From positions 68,333,477 through 68,397,476 of the forward strand of contig NC_087066.1 in NCBI RefSeq assembly GCF_963678635.1: 64,000 nucleotides of DNA, read 5' to 3'. Positions within the stretch are counted from its first letter, which is position 1, and the number at the start of each line of letters is the position of its first letter. The DNA comes from Symsagittifera roscoffensis (taxonomy: Eukaryota; Xenacoelomorpha; Acoela; Convolutidae). A program made the position numbers and the translations under genes. Below are positions 40,601 through 52,600 of the stretch, piece after piece. Below the pieces are notes generated by a model. The model saw only the letters and a program-made list of their open reading frames with translations. It had not been told where the DNA came from and ran no database searches.

Positions 40601-43600
40601 GAATGGCAACTGCTTCTTTTTAAAAATTGACTATCGGCTAATTTTGTTTTCGGTTTTTCGTACACAAGTTTTTTCGCGCATGAGAATAGCCCCCGAGCGA
40701 AGAAAGATTATCATGCGTGTTTTGTGGGAGGCTTAAAAACTTTAGTTTTTAAAAGCTTTTTATGAAATAAGTGTTTTCAGCTCATTAGGTGGCCTCAAGT
40801 ATTGTCGTCTTTGTTACCACTTAGGCTTTCGCTTCAATGCTAAAAGGTGTGCGGTGTGTTTGTGGTTTGTTACGCGTCCGTGGCCGCAGAGCGAATGTTT
40901 AAATTAAAATGCGGTTTATTGGAGAAGTTCTCACACGGAGGATGCTGGGGCGGAAAGAAGCCGTCCGTATGAGCTATTGTAGGAGGGCATGGCAGTCCAA
41001 GAGCACAAATAAGGGATTGAAAGATCTCGTGCTGTGTGAAACTGTTCATGCCCTGAATAGCTTCCAACCCAACTGCCAAGTCGAGTTCGAACAGCTGTTT
41101 TATGATTTCTTCTTGTATACATTTGTCTGAACTGTCCACTTTCTAAAGCAGCCTTGAGATTTCATTTAGACCCTTCATTGTTACGAAATGATTTTTAAAT
41201 CATGTATTTACTTTGTTTTCGTCAATATTGATTCGAGTTGGGTTTGGATTATGCACTTGAAAAATTTCTACCGAAGTGAGAGGCTTTTGCAGCTTGATTA
41301 ACTGCCGTTATTTTTTCGCCGAAATTCTCAGAATAGTTATTGTAAGAAGCAAGTTTGATCGATTTTCTGGCTTTGAAAACAAATTATATGAAAATCGGTC
41401 TCTTGCTGTACACTGAATATATTGTGACTCACAGCTTTGAGGAACTCTATTGTGGGAACATAGAATCCACACAATGACTGTTCCACGATATATGTGATCT
41501 CTCTTGGGTCCAGTTGATGCAGCAGAGTGGCCACATCATCCAGAGTGGGTTCCCACTTGATGGAACGGATCACCTCTCTCTTTGAGAGTTTGAAATTTAT
41601 GATTTTTTGGCTAATTTCAAGCGAGCAAGCAGGCTTATTACAGAAAGATTGAGTAAATTAAATTTTCAAAGGTTTTTAGCGGCGTCTTTTTTAGTAAAGT
41701 TTCATGAAAATTTCTGTGAGTTTTAATATTTTTGATTGTTTTTATCTGTCATTTTTTGACAAAAACTGATTTTCAATTTGCCTTTTTTGCTATGAATATC
41801 GGTGCTACTTGCACAGCAACCGGTATCCTTATTTAATATCGCTTTGTTTTAGTTTGTTTCCTTTGATGATGCCACGCATAGCCAGCAGACTGTTAGCAAA
41901 GTATCAATGAACCCAAGAAAACGGAAATGAAAAGTTTTTTCGATTTCAGGGATATTTTACACTTGCGATAGCAAGTGTGTTTCAACGGGGAACAGATTTT
42001 TTTCCCGTAAGTTTGTTCACAGGACTAATCTACTCTCATATCCTGAACAGCTACTATGGGTGGTTCACATGGCACATGTGTTATAGGGTAACCATTGTAG
42101 CCAACTAATGGCTAAGATTGATACGGTGGGTTCGGCAAACAAGTTTCTCCAACAAATTCAATTCTTCAATCCACGAAAGTCGCTGGCTTTGCCTGAAAAA
42201 CCTGATTTGTCATCGTGTCCGCAGAGAGCAAATATCCCTGGAATCGAGTTTGTTCGTTATCGGAGTTTAGCTAGAAACTTCAGTTGCGATCAGCTAAAGA
42301 AAAAACAGAACTGGAGCAACTGACAACAACTACTCAAGCAACGAACGATTTTTGGATTGGGTCGCCCGTTGATTTGACCACATTATTATCGAAAGTTGCA
42401 CTCAACTACGGCTTTCGGGTATGCTCGTCTGCTGTTTTTGAGAGTGTTCACATACTACAACAAAGTGCTGACGTAAGACCGACGCAGACTGGGCCCACAA
42501 ACACTCAAAAATTTGCTGTTTCTTTATGTGAATAGCAATAAAATTTTAAAAATTTCAGTTTTTCGCGTATTTCAGCGCGTAAAAAAGGAAAAAACCCCGC
42601 ATCGCGTAATTTGCTAAAAATCTCCGCGTAATTATCTAATGCCTGTTTCAAAAGCTATCCAGTCTGTTTAAGCGTAGTCCGTTTTTCTTATTACGGCACA
42701 TTCCAGACAAAGTTAATTTAATGCGGGAAGTTCTTTACGACTTTTTTTGTGTACCAAGAGTTTTCCCGCTGCAACTTCCACTATTGTAGCCGAATTTGGT
42801 CAGATTGTGATAGATCTGAAGCTAGAGGTTAATTGAGAGCTGGTTAATTGAGATTATCTGCCATGAGCCATGGCAGATAATCGAATACACGGTCTGACGA
42901 TGTTTAAGAAACGGCCTGAACACTATGCTAAATGGCTCAAAAACATCCCATCCTTAGCACCTCAAATAAGCTCTAATTTATTGTTACAATGAGGGGTTTT
43001 ACAATTAAACATGTGGACCAAATGTTTTCGTGACTGATTCGTCTGAATGCCACTTTTCATAATAATTGGACAATGTGAACAAAAATATTTGCGCTTTGAA
43101 TGAAGGGAAAGAGCCCAGGATTTACAAGGCCTCGTATTGCGTCGCCTAACGAGCGAAGGGTGGAATCCCTCATGCGCGAAGGTCCGAATGTGCGAAAATA
43201 TAAATCAGCCAATCAGATTTCAGTAATCTAAAATTTGGAAAGAAAGTAAACATTTACAGGGACTGGGGTATTGAGATTGGCCGAATATAAAAACGGCAGA
43301 AATATGCAAAATTTTAATATTATAATTGACCGCCGCAAAATTGGGACAAAATTTACATTTCAAGGGTTTCGTAATGAAAGAAGCAAACTGTTTCTTTGCT
43401 TACTTCTTTTTAATTGAATGGCAACTGCTTCTTTTTAAAAATTGACTTTCGGCTAATTTTGTTTTCGGTTTTTCGTACACAAGTTTTTTCGCGCATGAGA
43501 ATAGCCCCCGAGCGAAGAAAGATTATCATGCGTGTTTTGTGGGAGGCTTAAAAACTTTAGTTTTTAAAAGCTTTTTATGAAATAAGTGTTTTCAGCTCAT

Positions 43601-46600
43601 TAGGTGGCCTCAAGTATTGTCGTCTTTGTTACCACTTAGGCTTTCGCTTCAATGCTAAAAGGTGTGCGGTGTGTTTGTGGTTTGTTACGCGTCCGTGGCC
43701 GCAGAGCGAATGTTTAAATTAAAATGCGGTTTATTGGAGAAGTTCTCACACGGAGGATGCTGGGGCGGAAAGAAGCCGTCCGTATGAGCTATTGTAGGAG
43801 GGCATGGCAGTCCAAGAGCACAAATAAGGGATTGAAAGATCTCGTGCTGTGTGAAACTGTTCATTCCCTGAATAGCTTCCAACCCAACTGCCAAGTCGAG
43901 TTCGAACAGCTGTTTTATGATTTCTTCTTGTATACATTTGTCTGAACTGTCCACTTTCTAAAGCAGCCTTGAGATTTCATTTAGACCCTTCATTGTTACG
44001 AAATGATTTTTAAATCATGTATTTACTTTGTTTTCGTCAATATTGATTCGAGTTGGGTTTGGATTATGCACTTGAAAAATTTCTACCGAAGTGAGAGGCT
44101 TTTGCAGCTTGATTAACTGCCGTAATTTTTTCGCCGAAATTCTCAGAATAGTTATTGTAAGAAGCAAGTTTGATCGATTTTCTGGCTTTGAAAACAAATT
44201 ATATGAAAATCGGTCTCTTGCTGTACACTGAATATATTGTGACTCACAGCTTTGAGGAACTCTATTGTGGGAACATAGAATCCACACAATGACTGTTCCA
44301 CGATATATGTGATCTCTCTTGGGTCCAGTTGATGCAGCAGAGTGGCCACATCATCCAGAGTGGGTTCCCACTTGATGGAACGGATCACCTCTCTCTGCTC
44401 CTCGCGACCCATGTCCTGCGATTTTCAGAGAGGTTTTAAGTTTCGACTACGTGGCCAGCTGTTTGACGACAAATAATTTTTTGATTTTTCTAGACTGGGC
44501 TAAACTTTACACAGTATCTTTTGAATTATTTGTTTATCTATCAAAGAATTGGAAATGAATGTTGGAGAAATCGGTCAAACAAGAGTACCTGTAGAGCGCA
44601 AATGACTTCATTTGTAGAAGGAACTTTAGAATGAGCTTCATCCAGTGCTCGCTCTAGCTCTCTCAGCACTTTCCTGAACTCGTTGTCCTTAGTCATGATC
44701 TGCTCTCTTAGCCTACTGGCCTCGTCACGTGTCATGGCCACACTCTGTCCCATTTCGGCCAAGTGCATCTTATGTTTGGAGTCGTTCTGTGCCAGAAGTG
44801 CCATCTCTGCTTGCAGTTGAGACATGCGTTCTTCCTCTCGCATGCTGCTGATTTCGTGTTTGCAACGCATCTCGCTCACCAGCTGATTTTTCTCCTAAGT
44901 AAAGTTTAAACGGTGGTTCCGAAACGTTTTTTTTTGTTGCTGTAATTAAGTTTTTCAGCTTTGTTTTTTAAAGTTTAAAATCGGATGTTTTCTCTTATTT
45001 AGCTGGCTCCTAAAAATTATGAATTTAACCAGCTTGGTGGTTTTTCTCGTATGAATTTAACGAGCTTGGTGGTTTTTCTCGTATGAATTTAACGAGCTTG
45101 GTGGTTTTTCTCGTATGAATTTATCGAGCTTGGTGGTGAAAAATCAAGAAAAATAATGGTCCGATCTGATCCATAAAACCTGGGAGAACATGAGCTCCTT
45201 GTGCTGTAATTCTTTGTAGTGTTTGTCCTTCAAGGCGTTGATCTCTTCATTGAGTGATTTTATCTGCTGGTTTTTACCCTCTAAAATCCGATTCGTCTCT
45301 TTCTCCAGTGCTTCTTCCTTTTCTTCAAACTCCTATTGAAGAAACATGAAATGAAACATACAAGTGTGATATGGTAGTGAATTTAGGGATAACGAATATT
45401 GCCACATTGATAAATACAGTTCACAGAAGTAGGCTTAATTGGCTGCAAAATTTGGTCCACAAAAATGGAGACTAAAAAAACTGGAAGCAAGGCTCGGGGG
45501 CTTCAATCGAAAACATCTATTGTTTTTACGATGTACTCTTCTGACCTTCTTGAGTGCTTCTCTGATATGCCTGAGCTGTCGCTGGTGTTGCTGCATGGCC
45601 TGTTCCAGTAGCTTTTGATAGGTCGACTTGTTCTGACGCTCGCAAACATCCCTAGCAGAGGCCACTTCTCTGCCCAAATCTAAAATTTGATCGATCATTA
45701 TATGATGAGATTAACCAATATTACGAACTGCTTACAACAAGCGTCGTGATATATAATTAGAATCGAGCATGTGTCCGTTCGTTATAACAGATTAATCTTT
45801 CTCGAAATTTTGTTCATATGTAATTCATCGAAGGAGAAATAATTTTTGGTAGTTTTTCTCGTTTTGCGTTAAATTCCGTGCCTCATTCGTTGTCTTTATA
45901 ATAACTTATAAGGTATAGTCCTCATATGATGTGTCTTGTCTGGTTTTAAATGAGCTGATATTTGGCCTCTCTTTCTGCAACTAATGTAGACTAATTTGTA
46001 TGGTAATGGTACCTTGCATGTACTGTCTGGACAGTGTGTCTCTGACCTTGGCCTCTGCGTCTGCCACTCTCTCCTCAATGAGTCTGTTCACCCTCGCCTG
46101 TCTCAGACTGTCCTCAGCCTCCTCCACCAATCCAGCAGCCCTATCCCAAACCATTGAAAACACTGTTAGTCAATATGCTTGATTGAGATTTCCAACCCTG
46201 GAAGCATCCATTTTTGTCAGAAACCTTTGAAACTGTAGTTCTCGTTACAGCACCAGGTTATGTTTTAATTTATCCCATGTCCAAATTTCCAAATATATCA
46301 TATTTGCACATATCTGATCTAATACTGCGTAAAGTTTATATTTTTTCCTGACATCTTAGGGGATAGGATATAAGGCAACAACGGTCTTGTAAAAAACGGG
46401 CCTTACTATGCAAGAAGGAGCGGAATTTTATTTTCAAACAAAGACGTGATGACATGACTGTGGTGATATGGTGCAGCACCTGATCTTGTTGGTGAGTATC
46501 TGGCTCTCCTCGCCCAGCTTGCGAGCCAGCTGCTCTTGGTTCATTAGCATGTGCTGCATACCCTCTTCCATCCGTCCAATCTCCTTTCTGACTTCCTCCG

Positions 46601-49600
46601 TCAGACCTTAGTTTGATATTCAATGTTTCCAATTTTTACACTATCCCACTTGTTCCGAGGAATTAAGATCGTGGGATCTCTTTAACTATCCCCCCTATGG
46701 TACGAATCTCCCTCTATGAAGAAATAATTCCACGAGTAAGCATTTGAGAATTTTGTACATACTAACGAATCTCCCCTCTCCCCTTGGCAAAAAGGGGGGG
46801 GGGGGAAGTTCGAGATCTAGATCGCGTTAAGTTTTTGTTTGGATAAATTTATCTTAAAACACTCATCAATTCTAAGTTCAAGAAAAACGACTCAGTGGAC
46901 ACTCCTAAATAGACCACCTCATTTTCGTATAACTGATTGTTTTAAAGTATAAAATACTGAAAAACTCTCATTCAACGATGTTTTGGTCTCAAATTGCATA
47001 ACTCATCGTTTTAAGATATGTAATTCTAAAACTCATTCAGCAATGTTTTTTTTTCTCAAATTGCGTAACTTAGTTTCGCAGTATACAATACTGAGACAAC
47101 TCACCTTCAGTGATGCTTTTGTTCATGTTGTTGAGCGAGTGCACTCCGTGGGATACCCCGTCGTCTGTTATTTTCTGGGCTATCTCACTAATCATGCTTT
47201 TGATATCAGACATGGAGGGACCACTCGGAGCACCGGAGGAAGTTGTCGTGATAGCTAAAAAACCATCTGATATGTTCATGAACTGGACAAAAACAGAAAC
47301 AGGGGTAACTTAAGCTGTTTTAGTTGGTTAAATTATTGCGAGCATTATTTTTTGCAGAGAAATTTAAATGTTTTGGGAGTTTTTCTGGTTCTGTTGGGTT
47401 CGAGGTTTAGAGGCATTTTCCGGAAGCTTCAAAGTCAATTAAGCAAGCATAGCTCCTAGGTGTTCGACTAGCATAGAATGTTCTAGCACTGTGTTTCGGA
47501 GAGAAACTTGAAAGTCTTTTGCTATGGCTTATAGTTCTCTGGATTGCAGTTGTGGATTGAAGGGTTGCAGTTTTTTGAGGCCAGGAATTTCCTGTTAACC
47601 AAGTATTCAAAATTATGGAAATCTTTTTTACTTTCCCACTTCAAATGCATCTTGTTCGACTAAATTCTCTAAGATTAACTAAATAAAAGTTATATAATTG
47701 ATTAAGGGGTTTTTCTACTGAGAGGCTAGCTTACGAATGGACTGCATTTTCTGCTGGACCTTCTGTTCCAGACACTTCCTGTAGGCCTCGAGGTCCTCCA
47801 TCTCCAGATCCATCCTCTTGGCCACCTCCTCCTGGATGACGTCATTGGCCCACGTGCACAGCTGGTGCATCTCTTGTTCCAGTGCCAGCTGGTACTCGTG
47901 CTGTAGCTTGTCCTTCACCACCTCATTGTTTTCAGCTACCTTCGTCTCGATTATAGTCGGCTGTTGCTGCAACCAAATTTCGTTCATTAAGAAACACTAC
48001 AAATAAGAAGTCATCTCTTATTCGCATACCAACGCTCAATTTTGGTGATTTTTCTCGTAGACTCTTAGGTAAAGACGAACGTTTTTGCAAGCATAAAATG
48101 CATCCTTACCCCTATGTACATTTCATCTATTGCTTATTTAATGCTATCAATGAAACGACTTGAATGACTTTCAAGACGAAGATTTAAAGGCTTCTCTAGG
48201 CTCTACAGAACAAATTCGGATGACTTTCTCAATATCGAAAATAAGGCCGCAATCATAATCGAAACAAATATTATCGAAACAAAACTTACGTTTATGATAT
48301 CTTTCTTGGCGTCTATTTCATCTCGCAGCAGATCCAGCTCCTTCTCTTTCTCTGCGTTCATCCTTTCCTCTAATTTAGTCAGCTCGTCCATTAACATCTT
48401 CCTCCCCTCATCTTTGGACGGAGGGAGAACACCTTGGTCTGAAGAATCAAAAAACGTTTTTTCTCCGTTATGAGTTTTCTCACTTTGAAGTTTTGTTTGA
48501 AAAATAATTATTGGCGTACTGAGATTTGTTGTGGCGCATTTTATTGTTTTTATAAAAAGCAAAAAAAGTTTACACAAAAGAACACCTTTAAGTAAACTAA
48601 ATTTGTGTTTAAGTGGCTCCCAAATTGATGATTTAAGAATATTGTTGATAATACAGCCCTGTTTTTATCTTAAGGGATGTTGATACCTTGCATATTTGAG
48701 ACGGCTTCGACAACTACCCCCTTGACCGCCTTCTTGGCGTTCTTCGAGAACTTCCCGTCGGATCCCAGGACCCCCAGATCTTCCAGTTCCTTCTGCAGCT
48801 CCTCCGCCTCCTGCTCAGTAGCTCCTACGAGCTCCTCTGCTATTTCCTTCACTCTCTTGATCTCCTTTTGCATCTTGTTAGCCTCCCCCTTTTGCCAGTC
48901 TCTAGAATTAACGGTGCCATAAAACCAATTGCAAACTAATTTAAATCTCAGAGGATAAGAAACTCCTTTCGAAGTCTATTACGTCCTTAAATTATCGAAT
49001 TTTGAGTAGTCTTAAGTAGTACGGGTCACATCACCCACCAGTTTATTACCGTTGCAATAAGCAAGATTGTATTGCTATCGGTTACGAGGCTTTTTCCTTC
49101 GATAACAACTTTGTTCATAGGATGACGAATATTTGATCATCTCCGTCTGTATTTCAAGCGCTAGTTCTATTTACCCTTGCGATTTGTTAGGGTGTGGTCG
49201 AAATTTTGTTTTACGATGGTTGTAATTTTAACAACTCGGATTTCAGTTTTTTTCGTTCTTATTTCTTTTTATTGGCATAAAAGATTTCGGCTTATAATAT
49301 ATCGGCTTAATATTCAATTGTCTGACCTCTTGACATGTTTTTTAAAAGGAATTTTTATTCAAGTCACAATCAAGACAATTTAAAAAACTTGAGTAGATCA
49401 ATTTTTTCAGATTTTTATCTTCGGTTTTCATTTTTATTTCTCGGTTAGTTCTTCATGCTGTGTGTGTTGCATCGCAAGTAGTTCGAAGCTTTGCTTCGCC
49501 GCTGCTTAAATTTTTTAAGGTGCAGTTATTTCAGTTCCAAGATTGCGGAGTTTAAAGAAATTTTCGAACCGTTTTTTTTTTCGAATTGTCGGCCATCGTA

Positions 49601-52600
49601 GAATTGTGACCTAGTGACCTAATTGTGAATGGCCTAATTTTGAGTCACTTCAAGGGAAGCAATGAGAAAAATTGTGCTTCTCTTTGGATCGCACAAGATT
49701 TTCTGATGTAATTTGGTTTTTTTGTCGGCTTAATGTTTTCGTCCCAATTTTTGTCGGCTTACTGGCCGGGTGTTTTCCTGTTGAAATTTTTGGGCTGATT
49801 TTTGCAGTAGTTTGCAAAACTTTCTGTAAGATAAGAAAAATTTTTGCAAATCCAAACATAGTCAATAGGCAGTTGCAAAAGAGTCAAAGAATAAAAAAAA
49901 ACTGACTTGTTTTTTTTTTTGAAAAAAAGTTCTCACATTCGAATTTCAAAGAAAAAAGATACCCCTAAAGCTCTTTGAATTTGTGGAAAAATTTATGATT
50001 GACACTTTTTTTGATAAAATTAGCTTAAATTGAGAAAACTAGATCAAAAGGTTAAGTTTTGAAACTACAAATCGATCATGATTTTTTTGCCTTATTTCTT
50101 TTTTCGTAATTAAGAACCGAATTTTGTCTGCCTTTCAAACCACGAACTGAATAAATGCACATATATCTAAGGGCATTCATAAATGCATCAATATTTATGA
50201 ATGTACTTTTGTAGTTATTAGAGCATTTTAACACTTTATGAAAAAACTTTATTCAACACTTTATTGAAAAAACGAGAACAAAATCATTCGACCTATATCA
50301 GAGTCTAAACTACGTTCGTCAGCTCTTAAAAAATTGCATTCATTTTTCAGTTTTTGGATTTAATTTTCTGATTTATTTTTAATATAAAAGATAAATTAAA
50401 ATTACATCAAATTAAGATAAATTTGATGTAATTGGGTTCCCAATAGGGTGTCACGGAAAATATTTTTCAATGATTTTGTGTGTCAATTAATTTTGAAGTT
50501 TTTTAAAATTACATTTATTTTTTTCATTTTTTAGGAATATTGTATTTGTATTAGAATATTGTATTTGTGTTGCGAAATTCTCTTGTGCTTCGATTTTTTA
50601 ACTTGAGCCGATTGCTAAAGAAAATTTCATGACTCATTATAGCCCCTATATTAGTATTAAAAACAGTGTGGGGGCTATAATGTGAAGGAGTATAGGAATG
50701 GGAATAGATTGTTCCAGAACTGGGAACATTGTTTCATGTTCTTACTTTAAAGTGTTCTCGGCTTGCACGGTGACTTGTTGTTTCTCCTGATGCTGAAACT
50801 GCTCTAATAGCTTGGCCATGTTATCCATCATCGCTTTCCGCTCAAATGCCTCCCGATTCAAGTTCTCAAGCTCTCCCTAGATCAAAGTAGCCGAAGTGAT
50901 TGTTTTGTCAAGCTATTTCACTTAAGTTTTACTAAAATATAGTTTGCCGAGGATACGGAAAAGACTTATTTTTAAGCAAGTAGAACATAATTGTTTTTCG
51001 AAATTATGCGTCATGCCTGAAAGAACTGCAAAATGTTGACACAAAAAAGAGGATTACATTGAAAATCACAATTGACCAAATCTGTATGCAATGTGGCCAT
51101 GCTGATAATGTATAAAATGTGGACGTTTTTGCTCTGATTTGCCCACCTGCATGTTGCATATAGCCGCCTTGTAGTGCGACATGAGCTCCCCCACATGACG
51201 TCGGTCGTTGAACGTCAGATGCTGTCGGGCGGCGTGGGGTGGTTGTTGCGGGGTGCGCCAGTAAGTGCGGAACATTGGTACATTGGGGACTGGAGTGCCC
51301 GCGCTAGGATGTGCGTGGGCGTAATGGCCTCCATGGGGCATATGAGGTCTCATCTTTCGATTAGAATGCAGTTAGAAAAATTCTCCGAGTACTGCTTCAA
51401 AAGTTTGGTTATACATGTAGTTAAATAAATTATTTTATTTTCAGACTGGTCTCGGAGTGATCTGTGCCAGATTGCTGATTAAACGGAAACAGCGCAGAGT
51501 TAAGCTTGTTTAGCTTGATTGATGCTCTAGTGCAATATTTGTGCATAATTTTCATTATTCACGTTTCATTAAAGAACTGAGATTCCATACTACATTATCA
51601 ATGCATGGTTTAAGTTTTTAACGGACTAAATATGTCAGTCAATTCGGAAGGATAAGCTTATTAAAAAGGCTTCCATTACCGTGCTGTTTTTAGACACTTT
51701 TCTTGATTGTAGGCATACTTGTTGCAATGTGATTTTTCAAATGTGATCATCGAATCAACTTGCGCAGAAATCTTACCACATAAAAAGGCACCTTAGAGTA
51801 TACAGTTGCTTTACTTTTAAACTTGGTTCAATCAACCTTAGCGAAATGCGTAGAATTGTTTAATTCTTTTAGGCTGAAACTTCAAAATGAGAACCAAGTT
51901 ATTCTCCCCTTCACAGACTGTCTTGTACTTGGACTGAAAGTTCTCGCAGAATTAATTCAGTGCAATTTGTTTTGCAAAATTCGGGCTCAAAATTTTACCC
52001 CAAAAAGGGATCATTTTTGGCTTTTTTAGTCGATCAAAAATTACACCCAAACTACAGTCAATTAATGTTAAAATTAAATCATAGTCAAATTTATATCGAA
52101 GTGAGCCTCTTACGTAGCCCAACAAAGTTTAACATGGGTATAAGCTCCAACAAAAGCGCAAAACGTTTATAATTACTTTTTAAATAAAAATTTGGTGTTT
52201 AATAGAGTAAAAATGGCTTTTTTTGTCTATCAAACAAAAATCAATTAATTCATACGATTTGTTAACCTTTGCTGGGCTGCGTTTTGATATAAATTTGGCG
52301 GCATTAGTTGACTCAGTAGTTTGGGCGTAATTTTTGATTTACTAAAAAAGCCAGAAAGGATCCATTTTTGGGTAAAATTTTGGGCCCAATTTTCCCCAAA
52401 CAATTTGCACCATATTAATATTGCGAGAATTCTAAGCAAGTTTGTCAAAATCATTATTCACCTAAAATTAACCCAATTTGAGAGAAACATGTTTTAAATT
52501 TCACGTTTTGTCCGGATAAGTTTATTCAGAACTAGATTTGCGTTAATTTTTTTTATTTGATTCAATCATGCTTACCGCAGTTGTCGAAATTTATTCAATT

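Larger units (their letters stand above)
38771..41581. repeat. Tandem duplication, copy 1 (2811 bp)
   Basis: Starts with GTTTGAAATTTATG and ends at CACCTCTCTCT. It matches 41588-44396 almost base for base; I noted six substitutions and one 2-bp indel (GAGAGAG versus GAGAG near 39630), about 99.7% identity. It contains the exon 18-like fragment, a frameshifted open region, a TIR element, exon 17 copy 1 and the truncated exon 16. Apart from those, the intronic sequence holds nothing I recognise. Confidence 0.95.
41588..44396. repeat. Tandem duplication, copy 2 (2809 bp)
   Basis: Direct repeat of copy 1, offset 2817 bp at the left and 2815 bp after the 2-bp deletion. Six unmatched bases (TTGAGA, 41582-41587) lie at the junction between copies, as in end-joining or template-switch duplication. 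Copy 2 ends within exon 16, whose complete 5' end continues beyond the duplicated unit, so copy 2 is the original right-hand boundary. Confidence 0.95.

Noticed and set aside
40870-40934. Exon 17 as a terminal exon ending SAATDA and stop
   Set aside because: A GTGAGA donor before this gives a phase that fits exon 18, which continues through exons 19-21; the read-through looks like intron.
46794-46805. Run of 12 G in intron 11-10 region as a G-quadruplex
   Set aside because: A single homopolymer of this length in AT-rich sequence is more likely slippage or a sequencing-prone tract; nothing else supports function.
51329-51360. MRPHMPHGG as a separate protein start in exon 5
   Set aside because: Exons 1-4 join upstream in frame, and the ATG reading cannot be linked to exon 4 in phase. 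An alternative promoter cannot be excluded.
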